64,000 nt of DNA from Lethocerus indicus (lineage: Eukaryota > Arthropoda > Insecta > Hemiptera > Belostomatidae). The notes under the pieces are model-generated. The model ran no database searches. It saw only the letters and a program-made list of their open reading frames with translations, and was not told where the DNA came from. The stretch lies in NCBI GenBank assembly GCA_019843655.1, contig JACDQD010000003.1, positions 13,022,925 through 13,086,924 on the forward strand. The letters are read 5' to 3'. Shown here piece by piece: positions 1-12,008 of the stretch (its first letter is position 1; every line of letters begins with the position of its first letter). A program made the translations under genes and the position numbers.

Positions 1-2741
1 GTGGACGGACACGGACGCTCACTACACACCCGAGAGGGAAACACGAGTGGTCGGTCAGGCCGACTCAACAAGTCTGTTCTTCCCGAGGAGGGGCTCCCGG
101 CCGAACACATTGGGCGCGCGCTGGACGCCTCTCGTAAAAGGCCAACGAGTGGTCATCCGGGCACCGTGGGACGGACAACGAGACGCTCACTACACACCCG
201 AGAGGGAAACACGAGTGGTCGGTCAGGCCGACTCAACAAGTCTGTCTCTCCCGGAGGCGGGCTCCCGGCCGAACACATTGGGCCGCGCGCTGGACGCCTC
301 GTAAAAGGCCAACGAGTGGTCATCCCGGGCACCGGACGGACAACGGACGCTCACTACACACTCCGAGAGGGAACACGAGTGGTCGGTCAGGCCGACTCAA
401 CAAGTCTGTTCTCTCCCGGAGGCGGGCTCCGGCCGAACACATTGGGCCGCGCGCTGGACGCCTCTCGTAAGGCCAACGAGTGGTCATCCCGGCACCGTGG
501 GACGGACAACGGGACGCTCACTACACACTCCGAGAGGGAACACGAGTGGTCGGTCAGGCCGACTCAACAAGTCTGTTCTCTCCCGGAGGCGGGGCCCCGG
601 CCGAACACATTGGGCCGCGCGCTGGACGCCTCTCAAAAGGTCAACGAGTGGTCATCCCGGCACCGGGACGGACAACGGGACGCTCACTACACACCTGAGA
701 GGGAAACACGAGTGGTCGGTCAGGCCGACTCAACAAGTCTGTTCTTCCCGGAGGCGGGCTCCCGGCCGAACACATTGGGCCGCGCGCTGGACGCCTCTCG
801 TAAAGGCCAACGAGTGGTCATCCCGGCACCGTGGGACAACGGGACGCTCACTACACACCCGAGAGGGAAACACGAGTGGTCGGTCAGGCCGACTCAACAA
901 GTCTGTTCTCTCCCGGAGGCGGGGCCCCGGCCGAACACATTGGGCCGCGCGCTGGACGCCTCGTAAAGGCCAACGAGTGGTCATCCCGGCACCGTGGGAC
1001 GGACAACGGGACGCTCACTACACACCCGAGAGGGAACACGAGTGGTCGGTCAGGCCGACTCAACAAGTCTGTTCTCTCCCGGAGGCGGCCCCGGCCGAAC
1101 ACATTGGGCCGCGCGCTGGACGCCTCGTAAAGGCCAACGAGTGGTCATCCCGGCACCGGACGGACAACGGGACGCTCACTACACACTCCGAGAGGGAAAC
1201 ACGAGTGGTCGGTCAGGCCGACTCAACAAGTCTGTTCTCTCCCGGAGGCGGGGCTCCCGGCCGAACACATTGGGCCGCGCGCTGGACGCCTCTCGTAAAA
1301 GGCCAACGAGTGGTCATCCCGGGCACCGTGGGACGGACAACGAGACGCTCACTACACACTCCGAGAGGAAAACACGAGTGGTCGGTCAAGCCGACTCAAC
1401 AAGTCTGTTCTCTCCCGGAGGCGCCCCGGCCGAACATTGGGCCGCGCGCTGGCGCCTCTCGTAAAGGCCAACGAGTGGTCATCCCGGCACCGTGGACGGA
1501 CAACGGACGCTCACTACACACCGAGGGAAACACGAGTGGTCGGTCAGGCCGACTCAACAAGTCTGTTCTCTCCCGAGGGCGGGCCCGGCCGAACACATTG
1601 GCCGCGCGCTGGACGCCCTCGTAAAGGCCAACGAGTGGTCATCCCGGCACCGTGGACGGACAACGGGACGCCTACTACACACCTGAGACGAGTGGTCGGT
1701 CAGGCCGACTCAACAAGTCTGTTCTCTCCCGGAGGCGGGCTCCCGGCCGAACACATTGGGCCGCGCTGGACGCCTCGTAAAGGCCAACGAGTGGTCATCC
1801 GGCACCGTGGGACGGACAACGGACGCTCACTACACACTCCGAGAGGGAAACACGAGTGGTCGGTCAGGCCGACTCAACAAGTCTGTTCTCTCCGGAGGCG
1901 GGCCCGGCCGAACACATTGGGCCGCGCGCTGGACGCCTCGTAAAGGCCAACGAGTGGTCATCCCGGCACCGTGGGACGGACAACGGGACGCTCACTACAC
2001 ACCCGAGAGGGAAACACGAGTGGTCGGTCAGGCCGACTCAAAGTCTGTTCTTCCCGGAGGCGGGCCCCGGCCGAACACATTGGGCCGCGCGCTGACGCCT
2101 CGTAAAGGCCTACGAGTGGTCATCCGGCACCGTGGGACGGACAACGGACGCCTACTACACACCTGAGAGGGAAACACGAGTGGTCGGTCAGGCCGACTCA
2201 ACAAGTCTGTTTCTCCCGAGGCGGGGCCCCGGCCGAACACATTGGGCCGCGCGCTGGACGCCTCGTAAAAGGCCAACGAGTGGTCATCCCGCACCGTGGG
2301 ACGGACAACGGACGCTCACTACACACTCGAGAGGGAACACGAGTCGGTCAGGCCGACTCAACAAGTCTGTTCTCTCCGGAGGCGGGGCCCCGGCCGAACA
2401 CATTGGGCCGCGCTGGACGCCTCTCGTAAAGGCCAACGAGTGGTCATCCCGGGCACCGTGGGACGGACAACGGACGCTCACTACACACCTCGAGAGGGAA
2501 ACACGAGTGGTCGGTCAGCCGACTCAACAAGTCTGTTCCCTTCCCGAGGGGCCCCGGCCGAACACATTGGGCCGCGCGCTGGACGCCTCTCGTAAAGGCC
2601 AACGAGTGGTCATCCCGGCACCGTGGGACGGACAACGGACGCTCACCACACTCCGAGAGGGAACACGAGTGGTCGGTCAGGCCGACTCAACAAGTCTGTT
2701 CCTCCTGAGGCGGGCCCGGCCGAACACATTGGGCCGCGCGC
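1..2741. repeat. GC-rich satellite array, about 164-bp unit, about 17 copies
   Basis: The same unit recurs head to tail. Its CGCTCAC (or CGCCTAC) anchor falls at 16, 184, 348, 515, 681, 845, 1012, 1173, 1346, 1508, 1669, 1824, 1989, 2149, 2313, 2475 and 2640, a mean spacing of 164 bp (range 155-173). Each unit contains the constant blocks ACGAGTGGTCGGTCAGGCCG, GACTCAACAAGTCTGTT, GGCCGAACACATTGGGCCGC and GGCCAACGAGTGGTCAT. Units differ mainly by one- or two-base gains and losses in short G, C and A runs, so no frame is conserved and the long open frames here are not genes. The array is cut by the left window edge and ends abruptly after GGGCCGCGCG near 2741. It is far more GC- and CpG-rich than the rest of the window. 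Function unknown; a heterochromatic or subtelomeric location is possible, but I saw no TTAGG telomere repeats. Confidence 0.97.
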
Positions 2742-3369
2742 CAACAAAAAGATAATTATGGATAATCCCTCCTCTCCGCGGCAACCGAAACCTCGTACGG
2801 TCCGCCGAGGGGGTTGCGATATGCAATGTTAGCACGAAGGTTCAGCAGAGTTTCCCGGCCTCTTGGCCTCGAAAACGACCGTCTGAATACTCGGTATATA
2901 GTTCGGGTGCTACCCTGAACATCTAAAGTTCATCACAGACCTGTTCTTGCTCAGTTTAAAAGCGGTTAAAACCCGCCTGGCCCTCTAAGAAGAATATTGT
3001 ATGTGTTTTACTGGTAGCATTGGATCGCCTATTTGTTAGGCTATAATAAATATATAGTCTCGTTCGTAAGAACGGCCATGTACTCTCAATGTATTAATTG
3101 AATCAAAACAAACTGTCTCAATAATCCTTCCACCAAATGTCTGGGCACACTGTACGGTAATCGGTGCCGGACCTGCATTCAGTCCCAACCACACAACAGC
3201 ATAACCAGCTCTGTTTCGCATTTTACTGACTCCCTCTTAAGATAGGTTTAGACACGCAGGACCGGGGTCGACGGGCGCTTCACGGTAAGAATAAACCACA
3301 CTTTGACGGACGGCGATAAGCCATCTCCCGTCAAGTTTTTCCGACCCGACACAGGTCGATCTCGTCGTG
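2742..3369. other. Unique spacer between the two satellites
   Basis: Non-repetitive sequence of ordinary composition separates the 164-bp and 77-bp arrays. It contains one short open frame on the minus strand at 3036-3221 (61 codons, rich in G, V and I). That frame reads smoothly but matches nothing I recognise and has no visible splice sites. No other feature is supported. Confidence 0.6.
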
Positions 3370-5069
3370 CGGTATCTGCCGCCCCCCACGCCCCGCTACC
3401 CGTCGACAACTCACATCCCTCCGCCCGGCCTCCCCCATGTGCCCCCGGAACCTCCCCACCAGCTGGTACCCCTCCTAGCTGCCGTGCCTCCCACGACCCC
3501 ATGGCCGCATCAGGGCCCGTGCCTCGACCTCCCCGGGCCCCCGCTGGCCCGTCGGCAACTCCATCCTCCGCCCGGCCTCCCTACCTGCCGTGGCTGCCCG
3601 TGCCTCCCTCGACTCCCCGCCAGCCCGTCGACAGCTCCACATCCTCCGCCCGGCCTCCTACCCGCCGTGCCGCCCGGAACCTCCCCACGACCCCCGCTGC
3701 AGCCCGTCGACAACTCACATCCTCCGCCTTGGCCTCCTACCTGCCGTGCCCTTGCCTCCTCCACGACCCTGCTAACCCGTCGACAGCTCACATCCTCCGC
3801 CCGGCCTCCTGCCCGCCGTGCTGCCCGAACCTCCCTCTACGACCCCCGCTAGGGTGCCCGTCGACAACTCATATCCTCCGCCCGTGGCCTCCCTACGGCC
3901 GTCGACACTGCCCTGCCTTGTGACTCCGTCACCCCATCCTACCCGCCCATCCACGACCCACAACTCACATCCTCCGCCCGGCCTCCTACCCGCCGTGCCG
4001 CCCGGATCCTCCCTCACGACCCCCGCTAGCCCGTCGACAACTCACATCCTCCGCCCGGCCTCCTACCCGCCGTGCCGCCCGGATCCTCCCTCACGACCCC
4101 CGCTAGCCCGTCGACAACTCACATCCTCCGCCCGGCCTCCTACCCGCCGTGCCGCCCGGAACCTCCCTCACGACCCCCGCTAGCCCGTCGACAACTCACA
4201 TCCTCCGCCCGGCCTCCTACCCGCCGTGCCGCCCGGAACCTCCCTCACGACCCCGCTAGCCCGTCGACAACTCACATCCTCCCGCCCGGCCTCCTGCCGC
4301 CCGGCCGCCCGGAACCTCCCCGACCCCGCTGGCCCGTCGACAGCTCCATCCTCCGCCCGGCCTCCTGCCCTCGACAGCTCCATCCCGCCTGGCCTCGCTG
4401 CCGACATCCGTCGACCAGCTCACATCCTCCCGCCGGCCTCCTGCCGCCGTGCCGCCTGGAACCTCCCTTACGACCCCGCTAGCCCGTCGACAACTCACAT
4501 CCTCCGCCTGGCCTCCTACCCGCCGTGCTGCCCACCCGCGCCCTCGACAGCTCCCTCCGAACCTCCTCACCTCCATCCTCCGCCTGGCCTGTGCTCGACT
4601 CCGAGACCCATCCTCCGCCTGGCCTCCTACCCGCCCAACCTCACGACCCCCGCTAGCCCGTCGACAACTCACATCCTCCGCCCGGCCTCCTACCCGCCGT
4701 GCCGCCCGGAACCTCCCCCACGACCCCCGCTAGCCCGTCGACAACTCACATCCTCCGCCCGGCCTCCTACCCGCCGTGCCGCCCGGAACCTCCCCCCCGC
4801 CCCCCCCCACCTGCCTGCCGTGCGGAACTCTCCTTGCCGACCCCCCTGTCGACAACTCCATCCTCCCCCCGGCCACCTACCCGCCGTGCCGCCCGGAACC
4901 TCCCCGACCCCCGCTAGCCCGTCGACAACTCACATCCTCCCCCCGGCCTCCTACCCGCCGTGCCGCCCGGAACCTCCCCACGACCCCCGCTAGCCCGTCG
5001 ACAACTCACATCCTCCGCCCGGCTTCCTACCCGCCGTGCCGCCCGGAACCTCCCCCACGACCCCCGCTA
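3370..5069. repeat. C-rich minisatellite array, 77-bp unit, about 22 copies
   Basis: A 77-bp unit recurs with anchor CCCGTCGACAACTCACATCC. Clean neighbours start at 4030, 4107, 4184 and 4260, giving spacings of 77, 77 and 76. Other recognisable parts are TCCGCCCGGCCTCCTACCCG, CCGTGCCGCCCGGAACCTCC and ACGACCCCCGCTAG. In a clean unit I count 42 C and 14 G in 77 bases, a very strong strand skew. Units from about 3400 to 3950 and some around 4300-4640 are diverged, with substitutions and internal deletions, while those at 3990-4260 and 4640-5069 are nearly identical, the usual pattern of array homogenisation. Because 77 is not a multiple of 3, the unit rotates through all frames, so the 255-codon open frame at 4226-4993 is a by-product and not a proline-rich protein. 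Each standard unit carries GTCGAC (a SalI site). Confidence 0.97.
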
Positions 5070-5875
5070 CAGTATACATAATAAGTGAAAAGTGTTTCCC
5101 GCATTATCGAATAACATTTATTTATATACTACGCGCAATCTCTATTTTGAGTAGGGAAAATTCCCTTAATTGCGATGTCGTAAACTTTCTTCACGCCTCC
5201 TCCTTGAAACTGATAAGTATCACTCTCCGGGCACATAATTTCATAACGACCACGCTTCGGTTTTTCTATCAGGAACGTTGACGACTGTAATTACCTTCTG
5301 AGCGGAGGAAAACTGAATTTTAATTTTTTGTTTACCGTTCCCAGGTCGAACCTAAATGTACAATTACCGAGACAAATGTCATGAGAATTAATAATAGATA
5401 CGAGTTTTTATTAGCATTATTCAGGAATCCCGAGTCTTAGTATGTAAACGCCCTCGAGTCGCGTATTTTTTATGAAAATCGATTCGTCGCCGAGCGGAGT
5501 TTGAGTTATTAAAATAATGTTTTTTCTCCGAAGGAAAACGCCGCGATTTACAAACCTGGATGATATACGAGACAGCATAAAACCGAAGCCCGAGATAAAT
5601 AAGGTTCGTAGATTATGTCACCAGCTCCGGACTCGACCCGGTCAACGATAATCGTAAACGGAGCGTACCGATAATTCCGTATTTGTCCGCGATGTTAAAC
5701 TGTAAAACAAATTGCCTCGGGTCGATCGAGGGATCGATAATGAGGGGGGTTGGGTGAGAGGACTGGAAAACCGCCACGGTTCAAACCACTTTTAACGCAT
5801 GCTTTTATACTTACTTTTAAGCTACATAGTACTCATTTTCTAGAAAGTAGCCAAATCATACAGCGATACGCGATC
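5070..5875. other. AT-rich flank of the minisatellite
   Basis: The array stops at the CCCCCGCTA of its last unit and is followed directly by AT-rich unique sequence. I see no gene, RNA gene or repeat here. A short tract near 5745 (TGAGGGGGGTTGGGTGAGAGG) is purine-rich. Confidence 0.5.
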
Positions 5876-6480
5876 TTAGAGAGTCTTCATTCTCGGCCGT
5901 TCGCAAACCGTTTCTGTTAATTTCGGGCCCGTGAGAAATCTCAGAAAGCGCCGAAACGCAATTCGTGTGAAGTCGCCGCCTCCAACAATTTTGACGCCCA
6001 ATCTCCGAGCCCGATAAATATTTATAGACCGATTGTCCATTGTCCGGTTGGGATTATTCCGCCGGGTAACGGCATATCGGGACTTGAGACAATGAAAACT
6101 GGCCGGGAAGGCCGACCCAGCCACGACTCTGTCCTTTCGGCGCCGAAATCGAGCCGCGGCCGAAACTGTGGGGGAGAAAAGGCAAACTGTTCTTCTGACC
6201 CGGTAATAAAGTGCCCGCATTATTATCTACCGGGGAAATGGCGGAGAAACGACGTCCGCTCAAACTCCCCGGCGGCCGCCATATGTTCTCTACCCCTCGG
6301 GGGGCCTTCGAGTAAATCACGCTCACGTGAAGCCCCGATACGCTCCGCCGGCCGGCCTAACAGATCCAGGACGAAAAGCCGCCCTGAGTGGCTCCGGCTT
6401 AATCTGAAATTCCCCTGGTTCGACCCCCGGCCTCCACTCCTGACTAGCCGCTCCCAACTACAGTCTTAGTTTCCGACAAG
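5876..6480. other. CpG-rich block
   Basis: About 600 bp with many CpG and GC-rich words (for example CGGCGGCCGCCAT, CCGGCCGGCC) set in AT-rich surroundings. Open frames of 90-125 codons overlap here on both strands, which is expected when stop codons are rare and does not point to one gene. A CACGTG E-box-type word lies near 6325. The segment at 6404-6428 resembles a tRNA T-arm (TGGTTCGACCCCCGG), but no matching acceptor or anticodon arm is present. Possible promoter or enhancer; not demonstrable from sequence. Confidence 0.4.
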
Positions 6481-9330
6481 AGCCGTTATTATGGCCCGTT
6501 TGGTTCTATTTCATGCAAACTTCGAGTCCGATTCCGTACGGGAGGAATCGACCGATCAGAACATTTTCGGTCTTCTGCCCTAACGTCTTGTTATATAAAA
6601 TTAAGATCTGAGCTACTTTAACTCCTTCAACGTGGGCTTATTCTTGCCGAATCGTAGTTAGCGATACCATTCCTCGATTCTAAGCATACCGCCCTATCCC
6701 CAGTCGGAGAAACCCCTCAGAGAGAGAAAACTTAAATCCACACGATTGTGGATCTCTTGAAAAAATACCCCTTCCTGCGAATTATCTGAGCGCTGGAAAT
6801 TAGGAGCAAAGCTCGTTCTGCCGAGCGCTGACGGTCTACTCCTAACGCGAGGTAGAACGGGTAGTCCAAGAACAACAAACTCATGCTCCACTCGGATAGT
6901 TGGACAGCTACGAGGGAGGTCACCCCAGGCACGAACTGTTAGGTTACCCGCCCGTGCGCTCAATCCATCATCCACATTCCGTTTTAGGTCCTCACCAATC
7001 CTTTTATGACCTTCCCCAGCCAGAAACTGACTGAGGCCGTGTAGCCGATGTGCCAATACAGGAAGAAACTACGAGAAGAAAGCTTACCTCGCGCAGATGG
7101 AGTACGGATACGATACTCAATTCTGTTTCGTTATGTGAACATAAACCGTTCGAAACAGGACACACGGGGGGATGTTTTAGCGGAGAACATCCACTTAGAT
7201 AATAATGTCCACGATAACTCCCAGGGAAAGAGTCATCAAGTTGAACCCCGCCGGGCGCTGTGGCGTTAACAGTAGTCCAAGTCAGACAATGGACGATAGC
7301 GAGAAATAATCTCTGGCTCCGATCTCGGCCGCTCTGAAAATTCCGCCAGCCTTCGACCGTAAAACCTTTCTTCGCCGGCGGACGGGTCCCGTGAGACGAT
7401 TTTTCTACGATATGTTTTTTTTATTTTACAATTCCCCCTCCCTCGACCCATTACTCCTGGGTATATTTTTAAAGGAATCCATTAGCGGTTCGAAATGACT
7501 TCCTGCGACCTCGAGATATTTATTGCGCCGAGCGAAGACCAGTCGTGGGATAATCGGGACTCAAGGAGACCGGGCGGCCGAGTATCGGGTACTCGTGTGA
7601 AAGTACTCCAACTTGGAGCCCTTCATCAAAAACAAAGTCGCTAATATTATAGAAACATCCCATGTCCACGTGAATAGGACACTCTCTATTAGTACAATAG
7701 TGATAAAAAATTAATTAGAAATTAATTAAGGATAATAATATATTTTATACCGATCCCTTTTAGTGCTTTGCTCTCAGATATAGCAAGCCAGGAGATACCG
7801 AGGCTTGATAAAAATTCTAAAACCACATCTGTACATAATCGCTAATGATGAATTCACGAAATTCGTACAGACCCCTGCGTAACACTTTTAAATTCATTTT
7901 CCGATTTAGCCAAATGACCCCTGGCTAATCGTTGAACTATCCTGTCCTCCATTGTCCCCATTATTAGGACATCAACTTAACCGGTAATCTCATAGCTTGT
8001 TTCGGGCCCGTCCAGCACCGTATAATTACTGTAAGTCATTTGCGTGAGCGAGATCGTTCCGGATAATTTGAAAGGTCGTGTGCGGAGGAATTCGAATTTT
8101 TTGATATCTTGTTCTTAACTCACTCGTACGTTGGGAGACTCATCAATTTACATTTAGTATGAGACTGGGGTGGTGTATATTTCTGTTTGAAAAGAATTCC
8201 TTATAATTGATTAATTTAATTACTTTCATTTCAATATAGTACATATATTAAAATTCTGGAATACAACTGTTCGAAAATCCTTTTTAGTATAAACAGTACA
8301 GTTTACTAGAGTTGTATAGTACTACGAAGTGTAATGTTTATTTAAATTTTAGATTCTTGTCAGTTGGTCCGTGATGGTTTTCAATATCATTATTCTTGTG
8401 AACTTCTGTTTCCAGAAATTGATTTATTATTGTCCTGGGTCGGTTTCAGTTTACAATAATAGTGCTGTAATTGTGTAGACAGATTATCTATCGGCAACTG
8501 ACAAGAGTATTTCTCTTACTAATTTAGTGAAGGAAAACTAAGGAGGAAGGCGTCTCTTTCTTAGTCGAAACTGGTCTAATATGGGGACGAATCAGCGAGT
8601 GATTATTGACAAGTAAACTTGAGATTGAATCTGAAATTGTGTCGCGATATTTGAGTAATACGCAGATAGAGAAAATACTTTGTAATAAAGTCTTATACCT
8701 TCCCAAATAACAGTAATTACATAATCAACGACGGCTAATTCGTACGGGAATATCTGAGAAGTTGTCATCGCCGGGTGAAACCGGGGAAACGCTATAAATG
8801 AACAGTATATGAGCACTGCTTGGTAGGCTAATGGCCGGCACCGTTGTCCCTTCCGTTTCGGACGTCTCACGTATCGTAGGCGGGCGGTCGGCGTTACTGG
8901 AGTTAGACGAATCGGACTGGGCTCGCCTCTAATCACCGGGCCCCTCCGGACACGTTTCCCAAATCCCTCGCCGGGTAACGAGTCGAGATGAAGCCGAGAG
9001 AAAGCCGTGAATTATAGCATTAACGTAGAAAGCATAGAGTAGAGTGTCATCGCCCTTCCTCCAGGTGTCTTCCGCTCTCCCGCTGTCACGCCCATTGTCC
9101 CTCGGAAATTCCGGAGTAAAACTATTTTTTCTTGCACACGGGCGAATTATACAAATTTAATCTATGTTTCAACAGAAGTTACGTCATGCACGAGTTAATT
9201 TATGTAAAAATATTTACATGGAAGGAATACCGAACGAAAGGAACAGGAATGCGATCATTTACGTCATCCGGTTTGAAACTTAATCTTCGTATTAACAGAT
9301 GCAAACATCTAGGGTAGCTAACTACCGGTA
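6481..9330. other. Mixed intergenic/intronic sequence with no identified gene
   Basis: AT-rich sequence with moderately GC-rich parts at 6690-7280 and 8760-9100. A 120-codon open frame lies at 6694-7056 on the minus strand, and a 66-codon frame overlaps it in another register. Both look equally plausible as protein, so neither is convincing; a decayed transposon fragment is possible. The stretch 7680-8720 is very AT-rich and holds nothing I can name. Confidence 0.35.
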
Positions 9331-9429
9331 GCTCACAGGGATATTTTTTTTCACATCAGATATAAATTAAAACCTACCTACTACACCTTAAAGCTTTTTC
9401 TTCTACAAATGAATCAAATAAATTTATGA

Positions 9430-9514
9430 AACAACTTTTCTATCTTTGGTAGCTCGCCGCATATTTCCATATTTGGAGAGCGGCTCTTTGGGTCCGGGAG
9501 TTTGCCGACCCCTG
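9430..9514 (+). mobile_element. Terminal fragment of a hAT-type DNA transposon
   Basis: The segment ends at 9499-9514 with AGTTTGCCGACCCCTG, the reverse complement of CAGGGGTCGGCAAACT. CAGGGG followed by TCGGCAA is, to my knowledge, a common terminal inverted repeat of hAT-superfamily elements. It is preceded by GAGAGCGGCTCTTTGGGTC, also typical of the subterminal region of that family. The element would therefore extend leftward from 9514. I did not find a matching CAGGGGTCGG start upstream, nor a second copy of the 8 bases that follow (GTTTAAAC), so this appears to be a truncated or solo end. The left limit given is approximate. Confidence 0.5.
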
Positions 9515-12008
9515 GTTTAAACATAGTCTGGTTGCCGTTGAATTAACTCGTCTCTAGTTGCTAGTAGTGTCTCATATTTTATTGCTGTTGCATGCGTACC
9601 TGTTACCGACGATAGTGAAACCGTTCGATAAGGTGTCACGTCAAAAATATTCATTTTTGGGGTGACTCGATGCAGACAAGTATGTTTAAGAAAATATCCC
9701 GATGCAACTCGTTTGACGCGTGAAGGCATTTTTAGACTTTGTTAGCTTTAAAAAAAGGAATAGCTGAATTATCGGGTCCGCCATGGCTCCGGTTATGGCT
9801 ATGTAATGAATTTGTTCGCATTGTCAATTTATACGCTCAAAGTCGAGCACTCTACTCCATCCTCCTGATAAATGCGCAGTGGAATATTACGCTTTGCTGA
9901 AGTTATTTCACCGCTTTGTTGGCTCCAGTTCGATTCTAGAACGGCCCACTATCTTTTGACGCATGCACCGGGTGATTTTTCTTAGGGATTTTGTTTCCTG
10001 GAGCTTATGTGTGTCTAATAAGTTATGACAGCCGAGTCCGGCAGGAAATCGGCTGAAAATGATGTAATTGCCGCCCACGATGCAATGCGGTGTGGTTGCC
10101 GGTCTGCGTGGGGCATTGTTATTAAACATTGCGCCACACCTTTCGATTCCCAGCTCTGAATCGCGGACGAGCACCGACCGTGTAGCAATTAATTAAACAA
10201 ATCATCGTTATTATTGCCTTATCTGCGTCTAACGTGCGCCGACTTTCTGACTCTGGAACCGGCGGAAAAGTCAGCGCCCTGAATAATTGTAATGAATATT
10301 ATGAACTATGAGCGGAATTCTATTACAGTGCAATTATATTAATTTGAATATTAATGGTTGCCGGCGGCATCCGTTTGTGGAATTCTCTTATTCGGAGGTG
10401 ATGATAAATGAATGTTTAATGAAGAATACGTAATATACATTATTTGTTTATTAGTCCCGAATACTTGACATAACTAAGACATACGGAAATGCGATTTTCT
10501 GTCTCCGCTAGTATTAAGGTGCTATAATGGCATTAATAATAAAGAATGTAAGTAACGAAACAAATACCGTGAAAGGTATGTTACTAGCACGGTTATAAGA
10601 CATAAAATTATATTAAGTGAATCATATGTTCACAATATTTACTTTAAAAAACAATGTAATTTCACCCAGATTGATGAAAGACAATTATAATTGAAAGTAT
10701 CCAATCCGGGACAGTTGATAAATTTGAATTGAATTTTATGTAATTGCAAATATACACAGGTTTTCGTGTAACTATTTAATATTACCAGGGAATAATGATG
10801 ATATAGATAAATGATCTACACGTTTTTCCTTCAAATGTTGCGGATGACCGCAGTTAGTATTCTCCATTAGGCTCACAAATCGATGGCCAGACTTTTTTTC
10901 TAAGCCCTTGAGCCTTTCATTTCACAAAAAAATTGAGGCTATTTGAATTAATAACCGAGAATGAATAATGTATACGTCCAACTGTTTCCTAATAGAAACG
11001 TCTCGCCGAGTCGTGATTATTTCAATTATTTTTAAAAAATATTATGGGAACGGGCTTAGTGTCAGAAAAAATAAATGGTTAACACAGATTTAAATCCGAT
11101 ACCGGTGGAATAAATGCTCGGGTGTACAAATCTGTTTCGAGCTAACGGGCTCGCTTAGATATTGTCCCAACATAGAGGTTTTAACGCCCACGCCGTAGAA
11201 TGAAGGGCCATTCTTCCGGCAGATCCGAGCGAAACGCCTGCCGAGTAGAACAGAGGCAGTAAATCAGTGAATGCCAATTACGGTGGAAAACTGTAGCGCA
11301 TTGTACCGTCCCGAAGAGCAGATGGCACTCACTCCCTTACCGATATCTCCTAATGGTTTCAGTCATGTCCCGCGTACCCGCCATATTATGTTACTCTCCG
11401 TCCGCCATCTCTTTATCATAAACGGACACCCGTGCGAATTTCTGGTTCATCAGACACCGGGAAGGACGCTGACTTGATCGTTCGCGAATGAAGACATCTA
11501 TCAAATCATCACTCTTCCCATCTTTGATCACAGAGCGCGTTATATCGAATTAATTTTCTGCAAAATACATTCATTTTTTATATTTTCACGAAACGTCATA
11601 GCTAAAAGAACAACGCGTTAAGTCACCGACTACTTTTCTATCCCCGCGTTGAAGTCACTCACGGGACGATCTGAGATTTAGCATTTTATGAATATTTTTA
11701 CCGCATTTTCTGATTCGCGATTTGGCTTAGAAATAAGGATCCTGTTTACCGTAATTCTTCTGACTTGCGGAGATTGGAATTTTTCATTAAATATAAAAAA
11801 AAATTATTTTAAAATTCTTATTAACTATGGCTCGTATTAATTCTGTTATTTGTTTAAATTGGAAGGTCACATCCCTTCCTCCCGACTGAGCATTTTGTTC
11901 CTACCAATCGAATAAACAAACTTTTCGACTGCTAACTTGGTCATGGACTCGATTCTCGAATGACATTCACTGTATTCCGTAAGAATTTTCTACGCCAACA
12001 TACCCCAT
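9515..12008. other. Non-coding sequence, no gene identified
   Basis: Mostly AT-rich. Short open frames on the minus strand at 9517-9729 (70 codons) and 9908-10174 (88 codons) lack recognisable motifs. The stretch 10180-11050 is AT-rich and featureless. A moderately GC-rich part at 11130-11480 contains a 68-codon frame with no recognisable domain. Confidence 0.35.

Noticed and set aside
1..2755. Open frames of up to 375 codons in the 164-bp array
   Set aside because: They arise because stops are rare in the GC-rich unit. Unit length varies by indels that break frame between copies, and several frames are open at once.
3303..5081. Proline-rich repeat protein from the 77-bp array
   Set aside because: The unit is not a multiple of three, so the same DNA is read in three different frames in successive units. 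No frame is maintained and the reverse strand is also open.
6350..6440. Possible tRNA gene ending in CCTGGTTCGACCCCCGG
   Set aside because: Four of five T-stem pairs form, but no 5' acceptor complement of CCTCCAC occurs at tRNA distance and there is no anticodon arm.
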